Position numbers and translations under genes: made by a program. A model generated the notes under the pieces. The model was not told where the DNA came from. It ran no database searches and saw nothing but the letters and a program-made list of their open reading frames with translations. From positions 1 through 26,186 of the forward strand of contig JBHPCZ010000037.1 in the NCBI GenBank assembly GCA_042573625.1: 26,186 nt of DNA, written 5' to 3'. Below are positions 24,416-26,186 of the stretch, piece by piece (the first letter of the stretch is position 1; each line of letters begins with the position of its first letter). The stretch is from JBHPCZ01 sp042573625 (lineage in GTDB: Bacteria > Desulfobacterota > Desulfobacteria > Desulfobacterales > UBA11574).

Positions 24416-25096
24416 TTAATGGACTGAATTTCTTCGCTCGGAACAATTTTTTCGGTTGCACTCCAAACAGGGATTATAGGAATGAGCGGATGGGTCCGAA
24501 TTGACCGTCGTTATTCCGAAAACACCGGAAATAGACTTGCGGGGTTGCATGAAGCAGGAATCTGTGAGTTCAACGTCCAACTCATTTGAATCGAACATGC
24601 CAAACAACTTTTTCTGATCGGTGATGGGCCAATCACAATAACCCGGGCTGAAGCATAAGGTCACCTGTTTGTCTTGATCTTCATATTTGTTTTTCATGCG
24701 CTGATGAAACGTTGCCACCATATTATCAACAGCTACGGAGGCCATAGCGTCCAGGATATATGCTTCTGCCAAGTGTTTTTCATTCATGAGGTGGTTGATT
24801 TCGTCTTCAATGCCATCACCTAACGTAATAATATAACAGACGATTTCCTCGCAGTCCTTTAACGTTTTTGAAAGCTTCGGGCTTTTAAATTCCGGGCCTT
24901 GGTCAAGATGAACGGCTCCCTTTTTGACTGAATCGACCCCCATATTCTGGTGGTACAAAGAAGGATCGATGAGTTCGTCAAATACCGCTTCCAACTTTTC
25001 TATTTTCGTGCAGGTCGAACGGGAAACGTTGCCAAACTCATCACTCCCAAAAAGCTTGGCCAATTCATTTTTATCTATGGTCGGCAAGACTTCCAT
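24416..25096 (-). CDS. Stand-alone MetH activation-domain protein
   Basis: A 226-residue protein matching the vitamin-B12-dependent methionine synthase activation domain. The diagnostic stretch is FSPGYCDWP (149-157), followed by QKKLFGMFD and ELTDSCFMQPRKSISG; in MetH this region binds SAM and reactivates cob(II)alamin. A C-terminal cysteine group, CLECNRKNC (Cys210, Cys213, Cys218), could bind metal or an iron-sulfur cluster and is not part of E. coli MetH. Stand-alone versions accompany split MetH and corrinoid methyltransferases in anaerobes. AAAGGAG precedes the ATG. It is the promoter-proximal gene of the array. Confidence 0.9.
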   Translation of the reverse strand: MEVLPTIDKNELAKLFGSDEFGNVSRSTCTKIEKLEAVFDELIDPSLYHQNMGVDSVKKGAVHLDQGPEFKSPKLSKTLKDCEEIVCYIITLGDGIEDEINHLMNEKHLAEAYILDAMASVAVDNMVATFHQRMKNKYEDQDKQVTLCFSPGYCDWPITDQKKLFGMFDSNELDVELTDSCFMQPRKSISGVFGITTVNSDPSAHSYNPCLECNRKNCSERRNSVH

Positions 25097-25159
25097 CTTA
25101 ATCTCCTTTTATATCAGCATGTTTTTTCTATAAAGAAAATTTATACAGGTATTTATTCA

Positions 25160-25177
25160 ACATAAATAGTTTTATGT
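25160..25177. promoter_or_regulatory. Palindrome over the array transcription start
   Basis: Perfect 7-bp arms (ACATAAA / TTTATGT) with a four-base spacer, overlapping the +1 predicted from the promoter at 25181-25210. The size and position fit a MarR-family operator. Confidence 0.5.
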
Positions 25178-25180
25178 GAA

Positions 25181-25210
25181 AATATAACATTGAACAAAAT
25201 CTCTTGTAAA
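25181..25210 (-). promoter_or_regulatory. Predicted sigma-70 promoter of the array
   Basis: On the minus strand, TTTACA (-35, 25205-25210) and TATATT (-10, 25181-25186) with an 18-bp spacer; each box matches consensus at 5 of 6 bases. It drives the MetH-activation-domain gene and probably the downstream array. The expected +1 near 25174 falls inside the palindrome at 25160-25177. Confidence 0.55.
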
Positions 25211-25256
25211 GGTTTTTTTGGCTATTTTTACGAGGTGTTCGGGAATGCCGGCAATG

Positions 25257-25748
25257 TTACTTGACCTCCAAGTCCTGGACGTCAAGCATGTCGGTAAGCA
25301 TGCTGAGGGAACGCGCGATATTTTCTATTTTGGCCTTTTCAGTTTGTCTCAAACCATCAATGATCTTTTGCTGGATGGGCGGTGGGGCATTTTCAGCCAA
25401 CTTTTTTCCGGTTTCGGTGAGCTGTATGGTAATCACACGGCGATCCGGAGAGTTTCGTATCCGCTCCGCAAGGGCTTTCTTTTCCAAACGGTCGACAACG
25501 CCGGTGACCGTGCTGGATTTGACCATCATATGCTGGGCGATTTTAGATAGAGGTAAAGGGCCGTACTCATCAAGCGTTAAAATGCAGTTGAGCTGTGCCG
25601 AGCTTATTTGATATTTTTTATTTAACTCCTTGGTATAGAGCTCGCTGGCCTGAATGAGCCTGCGGATCGAAAAAATGATGTGCTTGGTGTGGTCAGGCGG
25701 AAATTTATTGTCCAGAGTATTTGGATTGCCGCTTCTGTCAGTTGACAT
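25257..25748 (-). CDS. MarR-family transcriptional regulator
   Basis: A 163-residue protein with the MarR winged helix-turn-helix: PLPLSKIAQHMMVKSSTVTGVVDRLEKK (recognition region) and the wing SPDRRVITIQLTETG, flanked by helices for dimerisation. MarR proteins usually repress nearby genes and release DNA on binding a small molecule or on oxidation. The ATG has only a weak AGGA about 11 bases upstream. It lies between the methyltransferase array and the divergent OpuC-type transporter gene. Palindromes overlap the predicted transcription starts of both its own gene and the array, so it is the likely local repressor, with a methylated amine or downstream metabolite as a possible signal (inference). 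Confidence 0.92.
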   Translation of the reverse strand: MSTDRSGNPNTLDNKFPPDHTKHIIFSIRRLIQASELYTKELNKKYQISSAQLNCILTLDEYGPLPLSKIAQHMMVKSSTVTGVVDRLEKKALAERIRNSPDRRVITIQLTETGKKLAENAPPPIQQKIIDGLRQTEKAKIENIARSLSMLTDMLDVQDLEVK

Positions 25749-25771
25749 TTTATTTTATTCCTATTAAAAAG

Positions 25772-25785
25772 GTTTTAGTTAAAAC
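25772..25785. promoter_or_regulatory. Palindrome over the marR transcription start
   Basis: GTTTTA and TAAAAC arms around two bases, directly downstream of the marR -10 box and covering the predicted +1. It is a plausible autoregulatory operator. It resembles the array palindrome in AT-richness and an AACTA core, but the two are not identical. Confidence 0.45.
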
Positions 25786-25787
25786 AT

Positions 25788-25816
25788 TTTATACTGTAGA
25801 CAAATCAATAAATCAA
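25788..25816 (-). promoter_or_regulatory. Predicted sigma-70 promoter of marR
   Basis: On the minus strand, TTGATT (-35, 25811-25816) and TATAAA (-10, 25788-25793) with a 17-bp spacer. The predicted +1 near 25781 is inside the palindrome at 25772-25785, leaving a leader of about 32 bases to the marR ATG. Confidence 0.5.
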
Positions 25817-25874
25817 TATATTTTTTCCAATATTCATATTCAGGCACTCTTTCTGGCAGACCATTACATAAACC

Positions 25875-26186
25875 ATGATCAGACTATCCCATGTTTACAA
25901 AACCTTTGACGGCGGCCGCTCCTATGCGGTCAAGGACCTCTCATTCAGGGTGGCCATGGGGGAGACACTGGTCCTTTTAGGGTCATCAGGCTGCGGCAAA
26001 ACCACTACCCTCAAAATGATCAATCGTCTGATCGAACCTACCAAAGGTACCATCGAGGTTAACGGCCGGGATGTAATGGATCACAACCCTGTGGATTTAC
26101 GCCGTCAAATCGGTTACGTTTTTCAGGGTATCGGCCTGTTTCCCCATATGACCGTCAAACAGAATGTAGAGATCGTGCTTCGGCTC
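25875..26186 (+). CDS. ABC transporter ATPase, OpuC/ProV type (cut by window end)
   Basis: The first 104 residues of an ABC-transporter nucleotide-binding subunit, open at the window end. Visible: MIRLSHVYKTFDGG start, Walker A GSSGCGKTT, MINRLIEPTKGTI, and the Q-loop YVFQGIGLFPHMTV. The KMINRLIEPT and IGLFPHMTV wording is typical of osmoprotectant/glycine betaine importers (OpuCA/ProV) rather than of peptide or metal systems. No strong SD is visible before the ATG, and no earlier in-frame ATG was found. It is divergent from marR with a 126-bp shared promoter region. Permease and binding-protein genes would be expected beyond the window. It likely feeds quaternary amines to the adjacent methyltransferases. 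Confidence 0.85.
   Translation, partial: MIRLSHVYKTFDGGRSYAVKDLSFRVAMGETLVLLGSSGCGKTTTLKMINRLIEPTKGTIEVNGRDVMDHNPVDLRRQIGYVFQGIGLFPHMTVKQNVEIVLRL

Overview
The window looks like a chromosomal segment of a strictly anaerobic, corrinoid-dependent bacterium, most likely a Desulfobacterota sulfate reducer of the Desulfobacterales type. This taxonomic guess rests on gene content only: an array of pyrrolysine-free MttB-superfamily methyltransferases with corrinoid partners, a RACo-type activator, DUF1638, a free-standing rubrerythrin-like protein, and a small protein that resembles a sulfate-reducer family. No rRNA, tRNA, CRISPR, transposase or phage gene was seen.

Layout. (1) 264-5803, minus strand: a complete 2-oxoglutarate dehydrogenase operon, sucA-sucB-lpdA. 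(2) 5804-9335: small accessory genes (rubrerythrin-like ferritin-fold protein, DUF2892 membrane protein, a two-gene unit with a small conserved protein and a mini winged-helix protein, and a UbiA prenyltransferase), with several palindromes in the gaps. (3) 9336-25096, minus strand: a 13-gene array in one direction. In transcription order it reads: MetH-activation-domain protein, MttB-like 4, pterin methyltransferase 2, MttB-like 3, corrinoid protein 2, SAM methyltransferase, asparagine-synthetase-like protein, pterin methyltransferase 1, corrinoid protein 1, MttB-like 2, MttB-like 1, DUF1638 protein, RACo-type activator. (4) 25257-26186: a MarR regulator, and divergently an OpuC/ProV-type ABC ATPase cut by the window end.

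How it works together (inference from families). The ABC system would import a quaternary amine such as glycine betaine. MttB-like enzymes move a methyl group from methylated amines to the corrinoid proteins, and the pterin methyltransferases pass it to tetrahydrofolate, feeding the Wood-Ljungdahl methyl branch. The RACo-type protein and the MetH-activation-domain protein are two different candidates for rescuing oxidised cobalamin. The MarR protein is a plausible repressor, since a palindrome sits over the predicted transcription start of both its own promoter and the array promoter.

The most unusual part is the centre of the array. An AsnB-like enzyme has lost its N-terminal glutaminase residues (Cys2 is Ser) but keeps its ATP-binding synthetase motifs, and lies next to a 420-residue SAM methyltransferase, between two demethylation modules. 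A ~41-bp inverted repeat pair (15089-15130 and 22057-22097) brackets this central segment. The four MttB-like proteins are clearly different from each other, and MttB-like 3 lacks motifs the other three share.
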